Shown here: piece by piece, positions 24,366-36,868 of the stretch
Layout of the letters: each line of letters starts with the position of its first letter
How positions within the stretch are numbered: the first letter of the stretch is position 1
Origin: Thuidium tamariscinum
Lineage: Eukaryota; Streptophyta; Bryopsida; Hypnales; Thuidiaceae
Length of the DNA: 64,000 nucleotides
Assembly (NCBI GenBank): GCA_947034885.2
Contig: OX344749.2
Span: 41,507,682-41,571,681 of the forward strand
Reading direction: 5' to 3'
Notes under the pieces: model-generated
What the model was told of the DNA's origin: nothing
Seen by the model: the letters and a program-made list of their open reading frames with translations, nothing else
Databases searched by the model: none
Position numbers and translations under genes: made by a program

Positions 24366-27300
24366 ATGGGGCGGAAATCGAAGGTTCAGGCGGGGCCTGG
24401 GCAGGTTCTGATCAAGCAGAGGACGCAAGCGCAGATGAAGGAGAGGCTGAACAGGGTGACTGCGAAGCACAACAAGCCTCTCGAGTCGCAGATTGACGTA
24501 CGCGATTTGGATGATGTCATGGAGCAGGCGGAGCTCGCTGGCCGTGTGTTTTCGGCGGAGAATCCTCTTGCTGAGCTTCTAGTCAACCCGTGAGTAGTAT
24601 TCATTACACCAATTGTCTCAGCAGTCATTAGAACTGAGTAGCTGTCCGCAACTGAGTATCATGTGCAAATTTAAGTCCAATGCCTTACCTCAAGCATTTC
24701 TGTAGTCAGGTATAGGATGCCGAAGCTCTTTTGTAAGATAAAGTAGCTTAAAATTGCAAACCACTTTATGAGTACGAGCCGAAGTTACTGGAACACTGAA
24801 TACAATAACCTTTTAATCCCGTCCTCTGATTCTAGCTCAGTAGTGACTTGAACGACAAGTTTGGTCTAAACTTACTCGCTGTTGCTGTAGAGAGACTGAT
24901 GCCGACGCTGCTGAAGCTTTGAAGGAGGAACGCCGGGCAGAGGAGGCCTTGCATGCATCAAGTCTCACTATTCCAAGGAGGTATCTCCATTGCCAACCAT
25001 ATTTTCAATTTCTGAATAATTGTAATTTAAATGGTTTTAAATCAAGGATTCAAGGTATTTGAGATGACCACTTTCGATTGATCGTTTGTAGAACGTATGG
25101 GGACAAATTTTATACGACGACAACCAGTGAAGAACATTGCTTGAGTTGGTTAAATAAATAAATAAATTGGACTGAAAAAAGTTCCCTTATAACCTCTATA
25201 AACTGCTCAAAAATACTAGAGGTCCAATTCTGACTTCTTGGTCCTTTAGAGTGCTAGATTGTGAACCAGTGGCACTATGGGAATAAGGTTTGTTCTGGTT
25301 GAATTTCATGTTTGAGTCAATATTATACACAGGAGAGATTTTGATTTTTTCGCAGACCTAAGTGGACGGCCAGTATGACCCCTCAACAGCTGGATCTTAA
25401 TGAACGGCAGTCGTTCTTGACTTGGCGAAGAGGTTTAGCCGCGTAAGTACCATAACTCGTGCTTTGAATTACATCAATGATGTCGTGGCAAAGGACAGAT
25501 TTGGTAGGAGCCTGGTTATTTTTGGGACGATTTCGCAAAGTTCTTTACTGAAAGATACCTAGCAATCTGAAATGGTTCTTTGTTGAACATATGCAATTGT
25601 GAGTTTTTAAACACATGTTTATCTGGATAAGCTTGTGAGATTGTTGATACTAGATTATGAGACCCGGCTTGTCGATTTGTGGGGTGTCTGGCAGACTGGA
25701 GGATAATGAAAAGCTTGTGCTAACGCCGTTTGAGAAAAATCTCGACATTTGGAGGCAGCTATGGAGAGTACTGGAACGCTGTGACTTGGTACGTGATCTG
25801 CATATGCGACATTTTCTCGGATGTAAGTTATTTTAAAGCTTGAGGTGCGTTTCATAGATTTACATTCGTGTGATGGTGAACTGAAAGGGAGTTTTTGTCT
25901 TCAGGTGGTGATGGTTGTCGATGCTCGTAATCCTCTTTTCTATAGATGTCCTGATTTGGAGGTACGTGGGTCGAATCTGTCTTGGGAGATCTTGTTGACA
26001 CTTGTTATTCAGTTTTCTATATTGAATTTTTATTGTTGATACTTTAATTGTGTTATGATTAAAGAGGTCCTGGAACGTTAATGGAGCTGATAAGTGTGCT
26101 GTCTGGAGCCAGTGTATGAGTGTCTTCTGTTGGAAGCATCTATATTCACTAAATTAAGTTGTCCCGTTGATCAGGCCTACGTGAAGGAACTTGATCCTAA
26201 CAGGAAGACTATGCTACTTCTGAACAAGTCTGATCTCTTAACACCCGATGCTAGGTGCGTTTCTCTCTTACCAATCGTGAACTTATAAGTTTCTAATTTT
26301 CCTTAGCTCTGTCTTGAGGATGGTCATAAGTCATCTTCAAGTGTCCTTATGTTTTTTGTATTGTAAATTAGTGGGCGCTTCATCATGCAATTTTTGTAGT
26401 TTGTTATTTAAATTGTCCACGTGTATGACTGTCAGTGTGTTTCTCTCTCTTTTCCTTTCGACTTAGTTTGCGGGTACTCTGCACCATAGTGACTACAGGT
26501 TATCCGTTGTGTGAGTTCAACTGTAAGACTAAATATTGTTGTTTGCAGGAATAAATGGGGAAAGTACTTGAAAGATCAGGGGATTCCTTACATGTTCTGG
26601 TCTGCTAAAGTTGCTACTGCTATACTTGAAGGTAAAGAGTCGCCTGATCCTATTGTGGATGATGGAGAAGTCGACGATGAAGACGCTGTTGTTCTGGAAC
26701 GTGAGCAGCTTCTAAGCCGGGTACAGAAGATGGCCGAGGACATTGCAGAAACGAGACGAAAGGCAACACAAGCGTCACTCTCTCTCCATTTGGAAACACA
26801 CGGGAGTTCTCTAAGCACCGGTAAATCAGAAGGCGATGCTGGGGTTGGCACCTCTACTGCGTCTGGTAGGGTTATGGTGGGCTTTGTTGGGTACCCCAAC
26901 GTGGGGAAATCTTCAACCATCAATGCCTTAGTTGGTGAAAAGAAAACAGGTGTGACATCTACTCCAGGAAAGACCAAGCATTTCCAGACGCTGATTATAA
27001 GCGACAAGCTGATGTTGTGCGATTGTCCTGGACTTGTGTTTCCTTCTTTCACGAGCTCACGATCAGAAATGGTCGCTGCTGGGGTCCTTCCAGTGGACCG
27101 AATGACTGACCACCGGGGACCCATTCAAGTAGTGGCAAATAAGGTTCCGAGAGCAGTGTTTGAAAGTACGTATGGATTTTCTCTACCTGCACCAAAACCT
27201 TACGAAAATCCAAACAGACCGCCTACGGCAGCGGAGTTGCTTAGAGCGTATGCCATGTCCCGGGGACACGTTGCGTCCGGTGGTCTGCCTGATGAGACGA

Positions 27301-27818
27301 GAGCTTCTCGAACAATTCTGAAAGATTATCTGAGCGGGAAGTTACTGTTTTGTTACGCGCCTCCGAATGTAGAGCAAGAGGCATTCTCACGGAGAGTTGG
27401 TTCTGCTAATGAGGTTAGTGATGAAGACGATGAAGATTACGATGAAGACGAAGATGAAGACGAAGATGAGTTCGATCGGGAAGAAGGCACTGATTATGAG
27501 TCAGGAAGTGAAGAAGAGGATGAAGACGGTGAACCCTCGGGAAGTGGTTCCAAGGGTGGCAAGCTACTAGGAGTAGGCGACTCGAAAATGGAGGATGTGT
27601 TTCGTGATTTAGATGACTTGGCAATTGGTTCTGATCTGCGAGGCCATAAAGCGAAGAATCAAAAGGAGAAGGCACCGCACAAGATGCATAGAAAGGCTGC
27701 TCGGAGGAAGGATCGGACCTGGAGGGTAACCAACGATGGGTCCGATGGGATGCCGTCTTCTAGTGTTGTGCAGAAAGCTGTGAGTCATGGGGCCGCCAAA
27801 GTTCGACTTTCTGTCTAG
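24366..27818 (+). CDS. LSG1: Large-subunit GTPase 1 (60S ribosome maturation)
   Basis: Seven exons join in frame: 24366-24589, 24891-24980, 25356-25442, 25695-25788, 25905-25961, 26175-26254, 26549-27818, giving 633 aa. LSG1 is a cytoplasmic circularly permuted GTPase needed to release the export adaptor NMD3 from the pre-60S subunit. The permuted motif order is visible: G4 NKSD (~201), G5 FWSAK (~227), G1 GYPNVGKSS (~325), G2 in GVTSTPGKTKH (~345), G3 DCPGL (~369). The LSG1-type segments TPFEKNLDIWRQLWRV and VVDARNPLFYRCPDLE precede G4. The last exon carries more than half the protein, including a very acidic Asp/Glu tract (27415-27540) and a basic C-terminus. The start at 24366 gives the family-like MGRKSK; an upstream TTG is not needed. 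The gene looks intact and functional. Confidence 0.95.
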
Positions 27819-28648
27819 AAGCTGCTGAAGAGGACGATTGCTTGCTTGCCGTATAAATATGGGCCTAGATCAGCAGGACTTCGAAGGGGTCTGGTGCACG
27901 TTTGGTTGTAGTTTTTGCATGGGATACTTGAGGTTTTTGTCGGTCGACCAAAAAATCAGATTCGGCGAAGCAGGCGATTTCAATACCTGGTTCCAAAACT
28001 CAGCGAGACTGCCGTTAGTACTTTCAGGAAGAAAGAATTGCTTTGTGCCCAATATGGTGACACTTGCGATTTATGGAGCAGGAATAGAACAGTTTGACAA
28101 GTCCCTTTGTACCATAGCCGCTGGTGTAGAAATTGGGTGCCAAATCCAGACTGACAGCTACCAGATATTTTGGGCTGGGAACCTGGAATCCTTCTTGATG
28201 ACTTTTAAGAATCAATGTTTTCCGAAAATAGTGTTCGTAGTAATATTCATGAAGTACATGTCAGTGTGTTACAGTGCGTAGAAGATGCGTCATTGACACA
28301 TCAATGGTATTTGTGTAAACCCGACTTTTTAACCCTGTTAGGTCTTCTGGAGCCAGCAGAGAGTGGGTTATGAATGAACACTTGTGGATGAAGAATTGTG
28401 ATTTTTTTTACTTTTTTTGTTGAGACTTCTTATGAGTGGGTTTGTGGTGGAAAATTTTGTTTCCGTTGACACAATTTTTGCATTCGGCATGATGTGGTGT
28501 TCTTTGCCCTTGATTACGTGTCCTTTTCATGATTGGTTCGGGAGGGCAATTTGTCATTTGGTAGGAGTCCTGTGCAGAGGTTGATGTGAGGTAAGCAAAT
28601 GCCTCTTCTGCTTTCCAAGGGAGCAATTGCAGTGAAAGAGGCATTGTG

Positions 28649-28720
28649 GATTGGCAGTTACTGCCACTTTTTGGTACATTGTGTGAACAATGTACCAAAG
28701 AGTGGCAATAACTACCAATT
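28649..28720. repeat. Near-perfect hairpin with 34-bp arms and a 4-base loop
   Basis: The arms are 28649-28682 and 28687-28720, matching at 30 of 34 positions, with a 4-base loop. The core is TTTGGTACATTGT and its inverse. No gene overlaps it. It could be a collapsed miniature transposon or a precursor-like hairpin; nothing in the sequence decides. Confidence 0.7.
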
Positions 28721-28932
28721 CTAAAAAAATTAAAAATTTTAATTTGGGTTTAGTACACTTGGCATGTTCTTACGGACCAAAGAATTTAAAATTTAAAAAT
28801 TAAATTTTTTTTTGGGTGCACAATCAAATCTAAAAATTAAATCTTTAAATCTTCATTTCCCTCCCCCCCTCTCCTCTTGTAATTTTTTGAAACCAACATA
28901 TTGACAAATATTATGGGACAAGTGATCCTATA

Positions 28933-29044
28933 TTTGTATTTATATTTATATTTGTATTTGTATCCATATCTGTATTCATATCTAGATTGTATACATATAA
29001 TCCATATAGTATATAGAGAGTATCCGTATCCGTATCCGTATATA
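28933..29044. repeat. Degenerate TATTTG / TATCCG hexamer tract
   Basis: A run of variant hexamers (TATTTA, TATTTG, TATCCA, then TATCCG three times). Simple-sequence DNA. Confidence 0.7.
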
Positions 29045-31382
29045 AATGGTTTAAATTAAATCTTACACAATCAATGGCTTGAGAATTTGAGAAATCAATG
29101 GTGATTACAAAGGTAAGTTTTGTTTTGTTTTAAAAAATCAATGGCTTGTAAATTTTTTGAGAAAGGAAGGGGGGGCTAATTAATTGACTTGGGTGGTACG
29201 CCACTTTTTTGTCACATTGTCACATTGTGTGTAGGAATGTGCTATGGGATATGAAGTTTGCCAAGGCTTGTACTGTACAATTGGGTATAATAATCTTACT
29301 CACTGCCTATTTGAGCCATTCAAGTTTTGTTTGTCCAATTTGGACTATAATTGGTATATTTTGGTGAGCGTGTACTATGCATAAATCATAATATGTAGTT
29401 TTTTTCAATTAAAAAATCCTAGTAGTCCACTAGAACCCTTTTCAAGTAACATAAGTATATGAAGTCTCTAAATGCAAAGTTAGATTTCAATATATAATGG
29501 AGTTTTTGGAAATATTCATGGTATGTATATGTAATATCTTCAAGGGACTTTGATGTGCTCATATGCTCACTTTCTTTTCTTTCTTTTCACTTTTATGTGA
29601 CACATCTTATTGTATAAATAAATGATAAATTATTGCTTCCATGTCCATAAGATAGACACTATGGACAAAAAGTGTCCAATAAATGATTTCTTTGGAAATT
29701 GTTGAGACCAAAAATGCACCTATTAATAGTTTGGATTGTCCTTCTCACTAACCTACATAATACATTTTTTAAGAATGAAATATATTTTTTTCTAAATTTT
29801 TTTCCCTCTAAATTCTCAATTCAATTTTCCACCATAAAGATTTAAAGCTCTCTACACCTTTAGTCCTTGAAAAGTCTTGCTGCCATCAAAAGAGAAAAAA
29901 TGATTAAATTAGCTCATCTATTGTAAAGCAATGTTCTTGACAATCTTTGAGCAATGAACAATTTGACTACAAATTTTTTTTTAAACATTGAAGTTAATAA
30001 AAAAATCTTTTGTTGAACAACTCCCAAGTATTACACATATTGTCATAAAGACTCTTGTACAAAGTTTCAACCATCAGTCTTTATCACTCTTCACATTCAA
30101 TTATTGGTATCCTAAACAACTAATTTGATATATATTTCCATTGACATTCACAACATTGTCACTTTTCAACATGGGTGCTTTAACCATAATTCTTTCTCTA
30201 TTAGTTCTAATTTTTAGAGCATCATGCGATTGAAAGCCACAAATTATTGGTGCTTTGAATCACACCAATACAACAAATTAGATGATCCTATCTAAAGGAA
30301 TTGATTAGAGGCAAGAGCAAGGACATATCTAAGTACTATTCTACATGTCTAAATTGTTCTTCAAACGTAAGCATTTTAAAACTTTGAAATAAATTAGGAG
30401 CCTAATTTTATTTTTTTTTTTAATTTTTTGACACATTTCATTCGTGACTACAAAGTACAAATCAAATACAAGTGCCAAGCAAAAACCCACTCAACAAAAA
30501 GTGTGCCAAATTAGCATCCAATTTTATTAATGTATGTTTTTTGTTTTTGAAGGGTTTCTTGAGAATAAAGAGATTTTTTCTCCCTCCCAAACAAAAATCC
30601 AAGAGAGTCTCAAAGCAAGGCTTGAACCTTGTGCGATGGTCATATTCAACTCAAAGGCCTATTCTATACTACCATAGTTGTTGGGGATGGTTGGTGGAAA
30701 ATAATTCTAAAAATAAATGCCAAATTTTTGCAAAATTACTATTTTTAAAATTAAAAAACTAGTATGGTGAAAACAAAAATATTGGAAAAATGTTATATTT
30801 TTAGTATTTGTCAAACCATTTTTTTTTTTTTAAAATAAATAAATATTTGACTCAAAAGTGCCAATCCTGCCTTTTACTTCCAATATACAATACATAGAGG
30901 AGGCCATATTTTACAATCAATCATTTTCTTCGGAATTTTCAAATTTCACTCATTAGTTTTATAGGAGTCCATGTCATTTCTTGAAACTTGCGATTTCACT
31001 GACATTGGGGTGGGATTGGAGGACAACAATTGAAGACAATTGCAGCAAACTATTTTGCTTAAGTATGTCCTTTGCTTGGTCCTTTGAGCTTGCACAAGGA
31101 GTGCAATGATGAACTGCAGTATATATAAAGAATTTGTTGTCTTATTTGCTGTATTTTGGGTACTTCATTCTTGTTTACTCATTCGATTTCAAGATATATT
31201 GAAAGTATAGTTTTTTCAAATGTTGTACAAATCATTGATCTAATTGGAGTTGTGCTATGTGGTACAATATCTAAACCTAAAGTGTCGAGAGTAACAAAAC
31301 AAAGAGGTTTGAATTTAACAACTCTAATTTCTTAACAATCCTTTGATTTCTTCTTCATATTTGGATTACTTTCAACTGCTTG

Positions 31383-32597
31383 CACTATAAGAAAACAACG
31401 AATTCTGGGACGTCCAAAAAGTGCAATTTTGTGTCAAACATGATGTCACCTAAAATCCGTCATAATGGACAAGCAAAAAACATGGTGGAAAGAATGAAAA
31501 ACACCATCCTTTTTTTTGGATGTCCTTTAAGACAAGTTAATTTCAGGGCCCCAAATTGTGCCATTTGGCAAGCTACATGAGCAACTTTTTGGCGGACAAT
31601 GTCACCTATGATTTTTTTCATCCATTGCCTCATCCATGTTTTTTGTGACGTGGACCCCAAATTATGCTGATTTGGCATGCTTTGTCAGTATACTTTTAAG
31701 TCACTTAAAAATTTTAATGGTGTTTTCTAAAATGTCAATTTAGACATTTTTTGGAGACATCAAATTAAACGTTAGTTAGTACATACTATATCTACAAGGC
31801 CAAGTCAAAAAACAAATAATATTAAATTAAAAAATAAAACAAAACAAAACAATAAAATTATTAAATTAAAAAACTTACCATTTACCTTCTTGAGAATTTT
31901 TGATGGCAAAATGAAAAGATCACTTCATTTAAAGTTAATAAAAATGAAGGAAGGAAAGAGTATACTTATATCCTTTCTTAGCCCTAGGTGAGACAAAAGA
32001 TATGGGATTTGAGAAAATGTCAACTTGACAATTGAATATATTGATGTCATTTGAGACATGTCACGTCATTTCAGACATGTTGATGTCATTTCAAACATCG
32101 AGATGTTTTCTTAAACATCTCAACGTTATTCTTGCATATTCCATATGTATTGTCTCTCCTCCTACCATTGGACTAGTATAAAGACCACTTGCTTTCATCC
32201 ATATTATGCATCCAAGTCATTCATCCATTCCCTTTTTTTTGCAAAACATGCCACGTGGCTGCCCTTTCTCTAAATTTTTCACTTGTGGTCAATTTTTTAC
32301 TACAAACCATAAATTTTTTTATTAATTTTCTCAAAATTAGAATGAACTCTTTGTTGACATAGCCATCTATGTTTTTTTGGATGGTAGAAAAATCTTACCA
32401 TGTTTTATGTGATTTCCAAAAAAACATTCATATCTTAGTGGACATATTCATGTTGCACGAAAAACATACAATGTTTCCAGTGACATCTAACAAAATCCTG
32501 TGTAATTAAAACTAACAACTGCAAGCGCTGTCGCGTTTTTTAAAAACATGACGTGTTTTTATTTTGACAACACAGATAACGTGAATTTCTTATAGTG
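31383..32597. mobile_element. CACTA element, non-autonomous (1.2 kb)
   Basis: It starts CACTATAAGAAA and ends with the inverse (TTTCTTATAGTG). TTG flanks it on both sides (31380-31382 and 32598-32600), the 3-bp duplication expected of CACTA/EnSpm. No transposase is visible. It shares its terminal 12 bases with the fold-back element at 60645-60842. Confidence 0.88.
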
Positions 32598-33476
32598 TTG
32601 CAATGAGATTCAAGAATTGTTAGAAGATTGCTAGGCACTTGAGAATTTCAAGAATATGGCCCTAATCTTGGCATCTCTATGTTGTGTAGTGTTGATGGAC
32701 ATGGACACTACAATATGGAGTCAGCTCCTGTTGGAAAAGGTGGGACATGTGTTGTCTTTCTTACTCATTAGAGCCCGTTTGGGGTCATTGGAAGGCCTTT
32801 GAGGGGCAGCAGCTTCCGGAGGAAAGGACGGTGCCACCTCTGGTGGCCAACGTGGTACCAATGGTGCCATGCTACCCACTCACGGAGGAATTTCGGGGGG
32901 TGCGGCCAATGAGGCCACAATCGAGTCTGGATGCGTACAATTTGCGGTTTAGGGAGTACTATTATTTTATGTAGTTGACAATGGCCTTTTGCTTGAGTTC
33001 CTTGTACGCATGCTGCCAGGATAAACCTTTTTAAATAGAATATTTTCAATATAATAAGCCTTGTACCGCAAACTTGGCTGCACAGATGGAAACCTATTTG
33101 AGCGGGAACATTGCCAGCAAGGCGCCACATGAAATACAGGGACTGGGCTTTGGGTATACCACTTTTCTAACAAGCAATTGAGGCAAATTTTGTTACCCTA
33201 GTACATAAAGAGAAACTGAGAAAGAAGTAAGTAAAACATTTTGACACAACAATTTTTACCTCAAAACCTCTTATACTGAAAGGTGCAATGCACATGAATA
33301 CACAAAATTTGTTGCCTACAAAAACTATACTACCTGTCAAAATAACAAACACCTCCTGAAATCCTGAATGTCTACACTACACCTGTAGCAGCTGAATGCT
33401 TTGAACAAAAAAATAGGCATCACATAGAGTCACCGCTTCTCAAGAGTGCACATCGTTTAAAATTGCCCTGCACCGT

Positions 33477-35377
33477 CTAAATGGTTGCTGCCGCCGCCGC
33501 GTCCCCGCTGCTTGCTAATGTTGCTGTCAGCCCTTCTACAGTGCCTGCCTTTGTTGCTGCCTCCTCGTCCACACAGCTTGACTTCGGTGCTTCCGCAACT
33601 TCTGCAGAGACCACAACTAATACTTTTTTCGAGTCCGCATATGTTGCTGCCACAACTTCCTTCGAAACTACATCACTCTCATGTTCCAAGTCGGTGACAC
33701 TGACACGGGGATCCAAGGCAGTACATTTTCACAGTGACACTGTCCATGGTTCACTTTCCTCCGATCCTGCACCATACGCTCGATTCTCATCCAATTTCAC
33801 ATGACTGGCTTGTTGATCGATTGAAGGCTGCCCGACTAAAGCTGCTCTACTTGCCCTCATCGCCTCCGAGGTTTTGGCAAAACCCCACTGCTCCATCCAC
33901 GCCCCGCTTGGCGGTGTGGCACACTTTGGGCAAGAAGGAGGTTTTGAAAGAGCAGTCCTGAACATGCAATGGGGGTGGAATAAGCATCCACAGCTGAATG
34001 GTGCAAGTGCTTGGGCAATAAAGAACTTGCTGCAACTCACACACGGCTCAGATGTGCGGAGAAGATCTATACTGGTGGACATCGAGGGAAGAAGCTCAAA
34101 GAAAGCTTGCGGTCGTATGGAGCTGTTCTGAACCTTGAGATTGTCAATCGCCAAGCTCAGCGCAAGACATTCAGCTTTAGCGTCATTAATCTTCTGCTGG
34201 ACAGAAATTGCTTCAGTCTTTGTTGAAGTGACGGCAGCTTCAGCAGCTTCCAGAGAAGTAGTGGCGGCGTTTGCTTCTTGAGTTTTAGCTCTAACAGCGG
34301 CATTCAGTCGGACCCGTTCTGACAAGTCATGCTCTACTTGCTTTGACTGCTTCCGCAACTCTGCTTGCTCGTCCCAAAGTGCACTCTCTGCTTCAGCAAG
34401 CCTACTACACCTCGAGAGCGCATCATCCACCGCCGCTGTTAATGTTTTCTCCAGTTGCTGCCAGCGAGTAAGTTTGCCATCCACAATGTCATGCTTCTCA
34501 ATGAGTCCTTGTATTTCGGAGACATGGCGTGCAAGTGCAGCAGGTTTTTCAACTGTAGGCTTCTTTGCGGCGCAGGACTGTCTGACTTCGACGGAGGTGA
34601 CCGCTTACGCTTCAGATCTGCGACAACTGTGGGCCCCTGTGCAGGTGCGGGAAGCCTAGTTGCCAGAGGACGCGGGTTGAGAACAGGATGATGTGCAACT
34701 GGCACAACTTCCTTTGAACCTCCACTGCGATGCCCAGGTTCATCTAAATATAGCGCAAAGACATTTAGCATTGCCTGAATTTGCTCCCGCACGCATGGAG
34801 GGGTGAGCTTCATGGGGTTCTTACCAGGGGAAATTGCTCGTGCCTTTGCTAGGGATGCAGCTTTATCCGCCCATTTCACATTCTTGTTCTTCTGATAGTA
34901 CAGGGCAAGTCCGCGGATGAAACTGGTCCCAAATTCGCCGTTGTCAGGGTGAGTCCCACCATAAACTTGCTGGTACATGTGCAATGCATCTCGGGCGGTA
35001 GCTTTGTCTGCAATCAGCTTCAGAGGGTGTCGATTTCCCTTCTTGCTAAGCGGATATGTGCCCACCAAGTCGTCCAACGGGAATAGATTGTCATCCGACA
35101 ACTTCTGAAACGGCAGTCCCTCATTGCAGAGCCCACTAGTGTATTGGAAGAATGAAGGTGGGTACCTAGCGTGATCACTCCCTAGAAGAAACGGAGCTCG
35201 CTTGATTAGCTCCAACGACATGGCTTGGGGGAGCTTCCCAAGTTCAAAGGCTTGGGACCATATTGAAATAAAATGCGCCTCCGAATCGCTTGGAGCTTCA
35301 TCCAAGCTCGCTTCATCCTCTACCTCCCTGGAATCTTCACTCGAAGAGGAACACTCCACTCTCTAACGATGAGCCAT
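33477..35377 (-). pseudogene. P1: unknown-family protein with coiled coil and variant RING finger
   Basis: Two segments on the minus strand join in frame, 35377-34609 and 34552-33477, through an apparent 56-base GT-AG intron. The N-terminal domain (~170 aa) has RAPFLLGSDHARY, GLCNEG, VYGGTHPDNGE, VKWADKAA and NPMKLTPPCVREQ, all echoed in P4. A long Ala/Glu/Lys coiled coil follows, then a RING-like finger near 34000-33880: C-x2-C-x13-C-x-C-x2-H-x2-C-x11-C-x2-C, followed by GAWMEQWG. The fourth ligand is Cys where RING-H2 has His. An in-frame TAG lies four codons after the first ATG (35363-35365) and a TGA at 33729-33731 precedes an 80-codon open tail. It is probably inactive, unless translation starts at an inner Met. 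A ubiquitin-ligase role is possible from the finger alone but unproven. Confidence 0.7.
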
Positions 35378-35614
35378 GCTGTCCACTAATCAATCAAAAA
35401 TCAGCAATCGATTAAACTGCAAGCACAAAAGATTGAACAATTTGGCAAGTATCTATTTTGATAGCAAGAGAAATTTCAATGTGGTATTCTAAGTTTTCAA
35501 TTACAGTGTTGATAGAAGTACCTGTAATCGGTAGAGACAGAAGCAAGGCGGCGGGAGATTTGCGACGACCAAGTCCGCTCCTACCTTGTCAAAAAAATGT
35601 GGTTTCTAATTTGC

Positions 35615-35920
35615 GTCTTCCCTCTCAAACTAGTGACTCTCTGTACCCAACACGCACAATTTAGAAACCAAAAAAAACAGCAAGTACGTGCTGCACCTTA
35701 TAGGAAGCAGGAGTTGCCAGCGAGCAGAGATTGGCGACGAACAAGTGTGCTGCGGTGTAAACGGCAAGGACGACATCTGCAAATTTGCTGCTCAAACATG
35801 CATCTTCCCTCTCAAGGTGATAACTCTCTCTACCCCAACGCGCTCAATGCAACAACACAAAAAGAACATCAAGTACGTGCTGCAGCTTACAGCAAGCAGG
35901 AGCTACCAGGAAGCAGGAAA
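35615..35920. repeat. Two-unit diverged direct repeat upstream of P1
   Basis: Unit 1 (about 35622-35730) and unit 2 (about 35802-35920) share CTTCCCTCTCAA, CTCTCTGTACCC-like and AAGTACGTGCTGCA blocks. The plus-strand frame reads QVRAA-x-Y-x-KQELP-x-SR in both units. It lies in the 5' flank of P1, between the divergent P1 and P2 genes. Confidence 0.65.
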
Positions 35921-36868
35921 TACAAACCCAAATCGTGCATTGAGGCGGCAATGTGACATTAATGGTCTCATTAAGGGTGAAAAAAAAATGATCACAATCA
36001 TGAAGATTACGTGTTAATTTCTAGCCACCTGGCCTCAGGATGTCCAATCAGTCATCTCCCCCTGTAACTCTCATTAATTTGTGGCCTATCATATCCAAAT
36101 GAAAACATTTGACACTCCACCCTGAAGTTACCCATTATATCATTGCCCTCAAGCTGCAACATGAAGATTGTGGCATCCTTAGGTAGAACTGTCCAGAATG
36201 TGTAGAATGAGGAGTGTGGCCTCTCACCATTGCTGAAATTTTTAGTGTTTCATATAATATTCATGTCAATGAAGCTCAATTGCTATGCTGTTGAGAAAAG
36301 AAAAATTACTTCGTTTGGTTAATTAAAGTACTGATTGGGATTAGTGAATTCCAATTTCATGTTTAGGCTATTAATGATTCAATTCAGTTTCCTATAGAAT
36401 TTTTTTTGTATACAAATTTCTTGGTAAAGAAAATTAGTTCTCATTAATTTTTTAATTTCAATTTTTTTTAAAACTACTATTTCAAAATAAAGATCTTGCT
36501 TAACATGAAAGAATCACTCTAATTTAATTTAATCTTTTTTAATGATTTATTATTATTATTTTTTTGACACTTGACTCCATATGGAGTAATGGTTGCACAC
36601 CTCGATTGGACGCGTAGGGTCCGTCTGCTTCATCAATTTAGGCTGCTTTGGCTGGCCGACATATGGAGTACAATTGCCATGTTCTAGCAGAATTGTGTGC
36701 CACACCAGGCCTATACTCTTGCACTTCATGGTTACAATTGGTCGCTCTCTGCTTTCACTCTCTTGCTTGTTGGTTCCACTCTTTTTCTTGCTGGGGTTAC
36801 TCTCTCAAAGATTGTAGGATCACACACATACACATAGTCATTTCCTGCTTTTCTGCAATACAACATCA

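Larger units (their letters stand above)
27819..31382. other. 3' flank of LSG1 and AT-rich intergenic DNA
   Basis: The first ~500 bases are probably the LSG1 3' UTR. The rest is AT-rich without coding character. It contains the hairpin at 28649-28720 and the hexamer-rich tract at 28933-29044, both listed separately. Confidence 0.6.

Noticed and set aside
27415-27675. His/Leu/Arg-rich minus-strand frame
   Set aside because: It is the reverse of the LSG1 acidic tract, so its composition is a by-product.
32747-32974. 75-codon frame over the left inverted repeat
   Set aside because: No motif, and it lies on a probable transposon end.
33481-33804. Ala/Ser/Thr-rich plus-strand frame
   Set aside because: It is the complement of the P1 C-terminal tail, which fits the family on the minus strand.
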